Shown: positions 7,124-15,481 of the stretch, piece after piece
How positions within the stretch are numbered: the stretch's first letter is position 1
How the letters are laid out: each line of letters opens with the position of its first letter
Origin: Acidobacteriota bacterium
Lineage (GTDB): Bacteria; Acidobacteriota; Thermoanaerobaculia; Multivoradales; SZUA-115
Direction of reading: 5' to 3'
Assembly: GCA_003231035.1 (NCBI GenBank)
Contig: QIHU01000402.1
Span: forward strand, 1-15,481
Length of the DNA: 15,481 nt
Position numbers and translations under genes: made by a program
Notes under the pieces: generated by a model
The model's input: the letters and a program-made list of their open reading frames with translations, nothing else
Database searches by the model: none
What the model was told of the DNA's origin: nothing

Positions 7124-8383
7124 TCAGCTCAGCTTGAGCAAGTGTCCCAGCTTGTCCCGCTTCACCCGCAGATAGTCGCGCGTATCTTCGGTGGGAGGGA
7201 CCTCCACCGGAATCCGATCGACCACCTCCAGGCCGTAGTAGGACAACGCCGCGCTCTTGTCGGGATTGTTGGTCATCAAGCGCAGCCGGCGCACTCCCAG
7301 ATCGCGCAGGATCTGAGCACCGGTTCCATACTCCCTTTGATCGGCGCGGAAACCGAGTTCTTCGTTGGCCTCCACGGTGTCGTGACCTTGCTCTTGCAAC
7401 TCGTAGGCGCGCAGCTTGTTGATCAAGCCGATGCCCCTGCCCTCTTGCATCAAGTAGAGGAGGACCCCTCTTCCCTCTTTAGAGATCGCCGCCATCGCCT
7501 GCCGCAGCTGGCTACCGCAATCGCAGCGCGAGGAACCAAAGAGGTCTCCGGTCAAGCACTGGCTGTGGACTCGAACCAACACGGGCTCTTCGCCGCCAAT
7601 GTCACCCATCACCAACGCAAGGTGTTCCTCGCCGGTCACCTCGTTGCGGTAGGCGTGCAAACGAAAGTCGCCTAGGGCGGTCGGCAGAGTGGGTGAGGCC
7701 AAACAGCGAACGTGAATCTCGGTCTTGAGACGATAGCGAACCAGGTCGGCGATCTTGACCACCAACAGATCGTGACGCTCGGCGAAGGGCAGCAGATCCG
7801 GCAAGCGGGCCATGGTGCCGTTCTCGTTCATCACCTCGCATATCACCGCTGCGGGGGTCAAGCCAGCGAGCCGCGCGAGGTCGACCGAAGCCTCGGTCTG
7901 ACCACCACGTTTGAGCACCCCACCCGGCACGGCGCGCAAGGGGAAAACGTGCCCCGGACGCAACAGGTCCTCGGGCTGGGTCGCCGGATCGACCACCGTC
8001 AAGATGGTCGCCGCCCGATCGGCCGCTGAAATGCCCGTAGTGATCTTGCCGCGCGCCTCGATCGAAACGGTGAAAGCCGTTTTGAACGGTGAGGTGTTCT
8101 CTTGCACCATCAGCGGCAGGCGCAACTCGTCGCACCGCTCGGTGGGCAGCGAGAGGCAGATCAAACCACAGCCTTGCCGGGCCATGAAGTTGATCGCATC
8201 GGGAGTCACCTTCTCAGCGGCGATGGCCAAATCGCCTTCGTTCTCACGGTCCTCGTCGTCCACGAGGATCACCATCCGGCCTTGACGAAAGCGCTCGATC
8301 GCCTCCTCGATGGTGGCGAATGGCTGGTTGTTGGACAGACCGTCTTCAGAGATCGCGTCTTCGGGCATCGCTTCTTCGGACAT
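7124..8383 (-). CDS. ribBA: Bifunctional 3,4-dihydroxy-2-butanone 4-phosphate synthase / GTP cyclohydrolase II
   Basis: The enzyme makes both precursors of riboflavin: the RibB half converts ribulose 5-phosphate to dihydroxybutanone phosphate and formate, and the RibA half opens GTP to the diaminopyrimidine. Numbered from the ATG at 8383 (419 residues), the RibB half carries the acidic metal-binding loop DDEDRENEGD (42-51), GHVFPLRAVPGGVLKRGG and TEASVDLARLAG. The RibA half has the zinc site CLTGDLFGSSRCDCG (Cys276, 287, 289), then LMQEGRGIGLINKLRAYELQ and the C-terminal NNPDKSAALSYYGLEV. The length is normal for RibBA and all key residues are present. A GTG at 8392 is in frame, but neither start has a strong ribosome-binding site, so the exact start is uncertain by three codons. 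It lies between the TlpA-like gene (145-bp gap) and the glycosyltransferase. No other riboflavin gene and no FMN riboswitch are visible. Confidence 0.96.
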   Translation of the reverse strand: MSEEAMPEDAISEDGLSNNQPFATIEEAIERFRQGRMVILVDDEDRENEGDLAIAAEKVTPDAINFMARQGCGLICLSLPTERCDELRLPLMVQENTSPFKTAFTVSIEARGKITTGISAADRAATILTVVDPATQPEDLLRPGHVFPLRAVPGGVLKRGGQTEASVDLARLAGLTPAAVICEVMNENGTMARLPDLLPFAERHDLLVVKIADLVRYRLKTEIHVRCLASPTLPTALGDFRLHAYRNEVTGEEHLALVMGDIGGEEPVLVRVHSQCLTGDLFGSSRCDCGSQLRQAMAAISKEGRGVLLYLMQEGRGIGLINKLRAYELQEQGHDTVEANEELGFRADQREYGTGAQILRDLGVRRLRLMTNNPDKSAALSYYGLEVVDRIPVEVPPTEDTRDYLRVKRDKLGHLLKLS

Positions 8384-8528
8384 CACAGTCACTCAGGTGC
8401 GCTTGCCCTAGGGGCAGCAGGCGGCACGGGTCAGGAGGTTAAGTAGGAACCCTGCGGGGTAGTAGCTAGCCGCCCCAGGAGTCTATAGCCCCTCGAACCG
8501 GCCGGCAACCCGCGATTCGTCCGCGGCT
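8384..8528 (-). other. Gap between the TlpA-like gene and ribBA
   Basis: This 145-bp stretch has weak stem-loops on the minus strand, CCGCG-N7-CGCGG near the tlpA-like stop and GCCC-CTA-GGGC close to the ribBA start, but no T-run that would mark an intrinsic terminator. I looked for the conserved FMN-riboswitch segments and did not see them. A ribBA promoter may lie here, but no clear hexamer pair was found. Confidence 0.4.
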
Positions 8529-9089
8529 TCAGCTGACCGCAACCCCAGCTTTCGCCAGCTCTTCGCGCAGTTCCTGCGCGGTGGCGATACCGGTTTCCTT
8601 GAAAACGACCCTGCCCTCGCGGTCGATGATCACCGTGGTCGGAAGCCCCACCACTTCCAGATCGATCGCCCATTTATCGTGGAGATCGAGAACCACCGGA
8701 TAGGAGAAGGGATGATCTTCCACAAAGTTGCGCACGACCTCTTCTGATTCAGCCGAGTCGACGGCCAAGAATTCCACCCCTTGGGCTCGATACTCCGGGT
8801 ACAACTCTTCGAGGATCTCCGCTTGGCGACGACATGGCAAACACCAGGTGGCCCAGAACTCGAGCACTACAACCTTGCCCGCTAGATCCGCCAGGCGAAT
8901 CGTTCCACCGCCCAAGAGTGCCAGTTCGGCATCTGGAAGCGGGTCACTCTCAGCAGCTAGCTCCGTGGCCGAGGTCGAGTCGCTCGACTGGCCACAGCCG
9001 GCCACACCCAGAACCAGGCCAAAAAGGAGTAGAAATAGCCAGCGGCGCGACCCACGAGCCCAGGCCAGCGATCTAGATGGTTTTTTCAT
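8529..9089 (-). CDS. TlpA/ResA-like thiol-disulfide oxidoreductase lipoprotein
   Basis: This 186-residue protein has an N-terminal lipoprotein signal (Arg-rich 1-16, hydrophobic 17-30, lipobox VAGC with the lipidated Cys32), a Ser/Thr/Glu-rich linker (33-50) and an AhpC/TSA-TlpA thioredoxin fold. The active site is WCLPC (Cys83 and Cys86) after VVVLEFWAT, and the cis-Pro loop is VVGLPTTVIID (Pro150). Family members work outside the cytoplasmic membrane and reduce disulfides, for instance in cytochrome c maturation; the substrate here cannot be deduced. I chose the ATG at 9089 because the open frame further upstream (to 9188) overlaps nrdJ and would bury the signal peptide; no good ribosome-binding site precedes it. 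It lies 62 nt after nrdJ on the same strand. Being exported, it is unlikely to reduce NrdJ directly. Confidence 0.92.
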   Translation of the reverse strand: MKKPSRSLAWARGSRRWLFLLLFGLVLGVAGCGQSSDSTSATELAAESDPLPDAELALLGGGTIRLADLAGKVVVLEFWATWCLPCRRQAEILEELYPEYRAQGVEFLAVDSAESEEVVRNFVEDHPFSYPVVLDLHDKWAIDLEVVGLPTTVIIDREGRVVFKETGIATAQELREELAKAGVAVS

Positions 9090-9151
9090 AGGGTCACAGG
9101 ATATGCAATCGCGACGCCGAGGTCCATTCCCGTCTTCTCCAAAAAACTCGG

Positions 9152-11947
<2,796 letters not shown>

Positions 11948-12147
11948 AGCCTGCCTCACAAAAACCTGAACACCGACTGATTCACCATCAATTTCACGCA
12001 GCGATTCCTAGATACAGCACCACTCGTCCTACCAGACGAGGTCACCACGCCTTCGCGCGGCAGCCGAACAGGCAACAACTCAGCCTCTCCCCTACCCTTC
12101 GCTCCCCTTCACCGAACTCGCTCCTTCGCTGAGAATCGCAAGGGGTG
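11948..12147 (-). other. Untranslated leader of nrdJ with stem-loops and a purine-rich tract
   Basis: If transcription starts just after the -10 element at 12148-12153, the leader is about 190 nt. In the minus-strand RNA there is a hairpin at 12023-12040 (six perfect pairs CTCGTC/GACGAG, six-base loop) and an adjacent one at 12045-12060 (CCGCGC, GAAG loop, GCGTGG) that closes only with a G-U pair on this strand. Further upstream lies a purine-rich stretch (about 12086-12120) with three G-runs, flanked by the inverted pair CTCAGC/GCTGAG at 12079-12084 and 12128-12133. No open frame with a domain is present, and the B12-box and cobalamin-riboswitch core were not found. Confidence 0.45.
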
Positions 12148-12153
12148 ATCATA
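12148..12153 (-). promoter_or_regulatory. Candidate -10 element TATGAT for nrdJ
   Basis: On the minus strand TATGAT matches TATAAT at five of six positions and abuts the proximal NrdR-like box, as expected for a repressed nrd promoter. No good -35 lies 16-18 bp upstream, where the second box and spacer sit. Confidence 0.45.
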
Positions 12154-12198
12154 CCACATCTTGTGGGGCCGTACCACCTCCACCACAAGATATGGAAA
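12151..12198. promoter_or_regulatory. Pair of NrdR-box-like palindromes upstream of nrdJ
   Basis: Two related imperfect palindromes occur: CCACATCTTGTGG at 12154-12166 and CCACAAGATATGG at 12183-12195. Aligned as 16-mers to the known NrdR box (ACACWATATATWGTGT), the first on the minus strand and the second on the plus strand, they match at about 11 and 10 positions. Their centres are about 32 bp apart with a 16-bp linker, the usual three-turn spacing of paired NrdR boxes. NrdR is an ATP/dATP-sensing repressor of ribonucleotide reductase genes, so position and gene agree. The nrdR gene itself is not in the window. Confidence 0.7.
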
Positions 12199-12272
12199 TA
12201 AGAGCCCTCGTGCCGCCACACTTTCCCTGAACTTTCTCAGCTTGAGTGACCGGCTCCCCTGGTTCCAGCCCC

Positions 12273-13649
12273 CTACTCCGCCGCCAAATCAAAGCGCACC
12301 GCCAGTCCCCGTGGAGAGCGCAGCTCCGCGCGGACCTTGCCCCCATGCGCTTCGACTGCACGGCGCACGATCATCAGTCCTAGGCCGTTGGCGCCGGTCT
12401 TGCGCGAGCGGGAGGGGTCGGCGCGGAAGAAGGGCTCGAAGAGGCGGCCCAGCTGTTCGGCGGGCACTCCGGGGCCTTGGTCGGCAACAGTGATTTCGAC
12501 TCGGTCGGTGTCGGCTCCGGGGACGCGAATCGCGGTCACGCGAATCGCCCCTTCTCGGGCGTAGCGCACGGCGTTTTCGAACAGGTTGCCGAGGATTCGC
12601 ACGGTCAGTGTGGGATCGGCGACCAGTTGCGTCGCGTCGGGGTCCGGGGTGCATTCGAGGGTGATCTTGCGCTTGGCCGCGGTGTCGGCGACCCTTTGCC
12701 AGCTCTGCTCAACTAAGTCGCACAGCTCTAGCCGTTCTGGGGCGAGCGGCACGGCATCCAGGTCGAAGCGACTGGCCAAGAGGAGTTCCCCAACGAGGTC
12801 GTTGAGGGTGTCGACTTCCGCTTCGATCTGTTGGGTGCGATCTTTACCTTCCTTCTTGGCAGCCCCTAGCTCGCCGCGCAGCAGTTCCAGTTGGAGCTTC
12901 ATTCTCGCCAGCGGCGAGCGCAACTCGTGCGAGACCCCGGCCATCAGTTCTTTCTGCCCGGTCACCATGGTGTTGATGCGCTCGGCCATGGTGTTGAAGC
13001 TGCGGCCCATGGCGGCGACTTCGTCTAGACCGCGGGCCGCGACCCGATGTTCGAGGTCTCCGGCGGCGATCCGGTCCATCGAACGCTTCATTCGTTGCAA
13101 TGGCGTGGTGAGGTAGAAGGCGAGAGCCAGGACGCAGACCAAGGCCACGGCACCGATCTGGAGCAACCCCACGAGGAAGGCTCGGCGAGTCGACTCGAGG
13201 TGAAGCGGACCTTGCACCACCAAGTAGGCGACCCGCTTGCCTTCTCGGCGCAACGGCACCCAGCTCTCCAGTCGCGGTGCTCCGACGAGGTAACACTTGC
13301 GCCCGGCGATGGTCACCGACCGGTTCTGGTGAAAGTGGTGCGAGCGCGGCAGCCGCGGTGGCTCACCCAGGGCGGCGGGGCCGCGCTCGATGCGCAGCTC
13401 CAGTCCTCGGTTCCGTTCCTCGCCACGCAGCCTTTGGTGAACGGCGGCGCTGTTGAATTCTTCGTCTTCGAGGAGAGCTTCGATCTCGGTGGCGATCAAA
13501 ACCCCTTGGTGGGTCCGCAGGAGGCCGAGTTCGTCCAGCATCTCGTGGCCGGCCACCCGCATGAAGAGCAAGAGGGCACCACCGAGAAGCAGGCCGGTGA
13601 CCAGGCTGAAGAAGAGAGTGATCTTCGCCGCTAGAACGAAGGTCTTCAC
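12273..13649 (-). CDS. Sensor histidine kinase (CpxA-like), partner of the adjacent OmpR-family regulator
   Basis: This 458-residue inner-membrane kinase has TM1 at about 8-30, a periplasmic sensor region (about 31-157), TM2 at about 158-180, a HAMP linker (about 181-232), the HisKA dimerisation domain with the H-box SHELRSPL (His241) and a HATPase_c domain with N-box NLFENAVRYA (Asn355, Asn359), G1 DQGPGVP (from Asp390), F-box FEPFFR and G2 GANGLGLMIV. All catalytic motifs are intact. The periplasmic part contains a HHFHQNR cluster (104-110) that could bind metal; this is inference. Translation starts at GTG 13649, overlapping the regulator stop by 4 nt (GTGA), a sign of translational coupling, and no separate strong ribosome-binding site is seen. 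The architecture resembles CpxA/RstB-type kinases. It is the last gene of the operon; weak stems but no T-rich terminator follow. Confidence 0.95.
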   Translation of the reverse strand: MKTFVLAAKITLFFSLVTGLLLGGALLLFMRVAGHEMLDELGLLRTHQGVLIATEIEALLEDEEFNSAAVHQRLRGEERNRGLELRIERGPAALGEPPRLPRSHHFHQNRSVTIAGRKCYLVGAPRLESWVPLRREGKRVAYLVVQGPLHLESTRRAFLVGLLQIGAVALVCVLALAFYLTTPLQRMKRSMDRIAAGDLEHRVAARGLDEVAAMGRSFNTMAERINTMVTGQKELMAGVSHELRSPLARMKLQLELLRGELGAAKKEGKDRTQQIEAEVDTLNDLVGELLLASRFDLDAVPLAPERLELCDLVEQSWQRVADTAAKRKITLECTPDPDATQLVADPTLTVRILGNLFENAVRYAREGAIRVTAIRVPGADTDRVEITVADQGPGVPAEQLGRLFEPFFRADPSRSRKTGANGLGLMIVRRAVEAHGGKVRAELRSPRGLAVRFDLAAE

Positions 13650-14368
13650 TGGGAGTGCTTCAGGGGCGGCGCTTCATGGGCCGCATCGCGGCTCAGCTGA
13701 TAGCCGACTCCGCGCACCGTCTTGAGCAAGGCGGGCCGCTTGGGATCGTCGCCGAGTTTCTGTCGAATACGGCTGACGTGGACGTCGACCGAACGGTCAT
13801 AGGCTGACCAGCCGGAGCCGTGGACCTCTTCGAGGAGGCGGTCGCGGGAGAGCACCTGCCCGGCGTGCGCGGCCAGGGCGCGCAGAAGATCGAACTCGGC
13901 GGTGGTCAGATCGATCTCGCGGCCGGCCAGTTCGACCCGGCGTGAAGCGGGATCGACGCTCAGCGCGCCCACCCACAGAGGCTCGTCCACCGACTTCGTG
14001 GTTTCGTCCGCGCTGCGCCGCAGGATCGCCCGCAACCGGGCCAGCAGCTCGCGCGGATTAAACGGCTTGCCCAGGTAGTCATCGGCTCCCAGTTCGAGAC
14101 CGACGATGCGGTCGGTGTCGTCGCCCCGGGCGGTCAGCATCAAGATCGGCACTTGGCTCTTCTGACGGAGCCGTCGACAAATTTCGAGACCGTCGAGGGT
14201 CGGCAGCATCAGGTCGAGGATGACCAAAGCGGGCTCCTCGGCCGCCACCAGTTCCAAACCGGCTCGCCCATCGTGGGCGAAGAGCAGCTCGAAGCCCTGC
14301 GGTTCCAGGTATTCCCGCACCAGGGCGACGAGCTTCTCGTCGTCGTCGATCATCACCAACCGGATCAT
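13646..14368 (-). CDS. OmpR/PhoB-family response regulator (CpxR-like)
   Basis: This 240-residue two-domain regulator has a receiver domain (1 to about 118) with the acidic pocket DDD (8-10), phospho-acceptor Asp52 in VILDLMLP, Thr79 and Lys101 in LGKPF, and a winged-helix DNA-binding domain (about 128-230) ending DRSVDVHVSRIRQKLGDDP and LLKTVRGVGYQL. All phosphorylation residues are present. It starts at ATG 14368, 44 nt after the CpxP/Spy-like gene, and its TGA overlaps the kinase start by 4 nt. Once phosphorylated by the downstream kinase it probably regulates its own operon and other envelope genes. No CpxR-type GTAAA repeat was seen upstream, so its site may differ. Confidence 0.96.
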   Translation of the reverse strand: MIRLVMIDDDEKLVALVREYLEPQGFELLFAHDGRAGLELVAAEEPALVILDLMLPTLDGLEICRRLRQKSQVPILMLTARGDDTDRIVGLELGADDYLGKPFNPRELLARLRAILRRSADETTKSVDEPLWVGALSVDPASRRVELAGREIDLTTAEFDLLRALAAHAGQVLSRDRLLEEVHGSGWSAYDRSVDVHVSRIRQKLGDDPKRPALLKTVRGVGYQLSRDAAHEAPPLKHSQ

Positions 14369-14412
14369 GCGCGAATCATCGCACGGGGTGGGGCATGCCC
14401 TGCATTCTGGAG

Positions 14413-14949
14413 CTACGAATCGTCGCCGTGCAGCGCTTGGATGTGAGCCACCATCTTGGCCCGCTGCGCTTCGTCGAAACTGTTGATCAGGGCGGCGAGC
14501 GGCTCGGCCGCTTGGTAGGCCACGGTCTTGAAGTCGGCCAGATGGCCGTCGATCAACTGCTCGAGCTCTAGCCTGCTCAGGGTGCCGCTTTGCACCGCCG
14601 CCAGCAGCTGGTCGCGCTGGAGGGCGCGGCCTTCACCGTGGTTGGCCAGGCCGTCGAGCAAGGTGTGGTGCAAGGCTGCCAGTTGGGCGCTTTGGTCTTC
14701 GGACAGGTCTAGCTCTTCGATGAAATGGCCCATCCGGTGGTGCATTCCCTTGCCCATGCCCATGCCGTGGCCATCCCCGTGGCCGGAGCCATGGCTACTG
14801 AGGTGCTGGTGCAACCGGGCCATCCAGCTATCACCCGCCTCGCCGCCGCCAGCGGCCGTCGGCTGGGTCAGCAGCACGAAGCCGATGAGGGCGAAAAAGA
14901 CCAAACCACAGACCACCAGAACGGGTCGAGACCAGAATTTCTTTGCCAT
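14413..14949 (-). CDS. Small His-rich periplasmic protein, CpxP/Spy-like (LTxxQ family)
   Basis: This 178-residue protein has an N-terminal membrane or signal segment (hydrophobic 9-28, after MAKKFWSRP), then a His/Gly/Met-rich stretch (47-75, with HGSGHGDGHGMGMG), then helices carrying two Spy-type motifs: LDLSEDQ (80-86, like LTxEQ) and FDEAQRAKM (158-166). In CpxP and Spy these motifs mark helical hairpins that bind unfolded protein or the sensor kinase. The gene directly precedes the response regulator and kinase (44-nt gap), as expected for an accessory regulator of that pair. The start is ATG 14949 with AAGGA 7 nt upstream; the open frame upstream to 15093 has no signal-like sequence. 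It may stay anchored, since no clear cleavage site is seen apart from TAA after residue 30. Metal binding by the His/Met stretch is inference. Confidence 0.85.
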   Translation of the reverse strand: MAKKFWSRPVLVVCGLVFFALIGFVLLTQPTAAGGGEAGDSWMARLHQHLSSHGSGHGDGHGMGMGKGMHHRMGHFIEELDLSEDQSAQLAALHHTLLDGLANHGEGRALQRDQLLAAVQSGTLSRLELEQLIDGHLADFKTVAYQAAEPLAALINSFDEAQRAKMVAHIQALHGDDS

Positions 14950-15134
14950 CGTTAGTTCCTTGTCGCTTCGTGATCGCCGGAGTTGGCGCCACGGTGTGAC
15001 CGAAGCATGGTCGACTGCCGTGTCGCTGGGATCTCCCTTCTGTTGCAAAGTGATGCGCCATGTTTCGAAGTGTTGCCGGCGGGCGCCCGGCAATCATCGG
15101 GTAAGCTGGTCACAAAGACTTTAGAGGTGACCCG
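14950..15134. promoter_or_regulatory. Divergent promoter region of the Cpx-like operon and the ankyrin gene
   Basis: This 185-bp intergenic region must hold both promoters. Its only clear structure is the inverted repeat at 15073-15093. No GTAAA-N5-GTAAA site and no strong sigma-70 pair was recognised. Confidence 0.5.
15073..15093. repeat. Perfect inverted repeat TTGCCGG-N7-CCGGCAA
   Basis: Seven-base arms are separated by CGGGCGC. There is no adjacent T-run, and the site lies 42 bp before the ankyrin gene start and 124 bp before the CpxP-like start, so an operator is more likely than a terminator. It is a candidate binding site for the operon's own regulator, though OmpR-family sites are usually direct repeats. 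Confidence 0.45.
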
Positions 15135-15481
15135 ATGAAGACCTTGTCGACTCTGCTCGTTGTGGGTGCGCTGCTGGCTGTCTTAGGTGCCAAGGCAGAG
15201 GTGGAAGCTCCCCCTGCCACCGCCGTAGCCGCTGTCGCCGATGCCGACGCCCTGTTCACCGCGGCGCGCACCGGTGACTTGCCAACGGTGAAGAAACTAG
15301 TCGCGGGCGGCGTCCCCATCGATGCCGCCAACCGCTACGGCTCCACCGCGCTGGCCCTGGCGGCGAGTAACGGTCGAGTCGAGGTGGTGCGTTTCCTTCT
15401 CGACTCGGGGGCCGACGCGGATCGGGTCGACAGCTTCTACGGTGTACGCCCGCTGGAGCAGGCGTTGATGGGCAAGCACCG
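15135..15481 (+). CDS. Exported ankyrin-repeat protein, 5' part (cut by the window edge)
   Basis: The frame is open from ATG 15135 to the window end (115 codons) with GAGGTG 5 nt upstream. Residues 1-20 form a signal peptide (MKTLSTLLVVGALLAVLGA), followed by an Ala/Pro-rich linker. Ankyrin repeats begin at about residue 37: DALFTAARTGDLPTVKKLVA, then the loop GGVPIDAANRYGSTALALAA, then SNGRVEVVRFLLDSGADADR and a third repeat started with GVRPLEQALMGKH. The TALALAA helix pair and GADxD turn are diagnostic. Ankyrin repeats bind other proteins; the partner here is unknown. Export to the periplasm is predicted from the signal. It is divergent from the Cpx-like operon, sharing its regulatory region. 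Confidence 0.9.
   Translation, partial: MKTLSTLLVVGALLAVLGAKAEVEAPPATAVAAVADADALFTAARTGDLPTVKKLVAGGVPIDAANRYGSTALALAASNGRVEVVRFLLDSGADADRVDSFYGVRPLEQALMGKH

Noticed and set aside
8384..8528. FMN riboswitch before ribBA
   Set aside because: The conserved RFN-element segments could not be found in this stretch.
9090..9151. Intrinsic terminator after nrdJ
   Set aside because: A T-run follows the stop directly but no stem-loop precedes it; the only CCGAG/CTCGG pairing has a very long loop.
11948..12147. Cobalamin riboswitch before nrdJ
   Set aside because: The B12 box and conserved core were not recognised; the leader's structure remains unexplained.
14950..15093. Upstream in-frame extension of the CpxP/Spy-like protein
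   Set aside because: It would bury the signal segment, and the ATG at 14949 has a good ribosome-binding site.
14950..15134. CpxR box (GTAAA-N5-GTAAA)
   Set aside because: Only a single GTAA-like piece occurs near 15101, with no second half at the right spacing.

Overview
This is a GC-rich bacterial chromosome window with 11 gene-sized coding regions; the two at the edges run off the window. No tRNA, rRNA, CRISPR array, transposase or phage gene was seen. The gene set (large SdrD-type repeat protein, BTAD/AAA transcriptional ATPase, vitamin B12-dependent ribonucleotide reductase, PEP-CTERM-type glycosyltransferase, Cpx-like two-component operon) suits a Gram-negative environmental bacterium, perhaps Acidobacteriota (Thermoanaerobaculia-like). 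That placement rests on gene content and composition only and is weak.

Region 1 (1-3079, minus): a secreted protein with a signal peptide, a roughly 350-residue beta-rich N-terminal part and at least six SdrD B-like repeats of about 108 residues. The reading frame breaks at about 1447 and resumes in another frame that stays open to the window edge, so the gene is both frameshifted and cut by the left end. Region 2 (3080-3592): a 513-bp divergent intergenic region with small repeats and palindromes. Region 3 (3593-5914, plus): a BTAD-family transcriptional activator fused to a P-loop ATPase; its winged-helix domain seems to lack its first beta strands.

Region 4 (5901-11947, minus): a co-directional row read from high to low coordinate: nrdJ (class II ribonucleotide reductase), a TlpA/ResA-like thioredoxin lipoprotein, ribBA (riboflavin synthesis) and a GT4 glycosyltransferase. 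The last overlaps the 3' end of the BTAD gene tail to tail by 14 bp. About 200 bp upstream of nrdJ lies a pair of NrdR-box-like palindromes over a plausible -10 element, implying repression by NrdR, and a structured leader of about 190 nt follows.

Region 5 (12273-14949, minus): a three-gene envelope-stress operon in the order CpxP/Spy-like periplasmic protein, OmpR-family response regulator, sensor histidine kinase. The His-rich periplasmic protein and a His cluster in the sensor domain suggest that metal may be part of the signal. Region 6 (15135-15481, plus): the start of an exported ankyrin-repeat protein, divergent from the operon and cut by the right edge.
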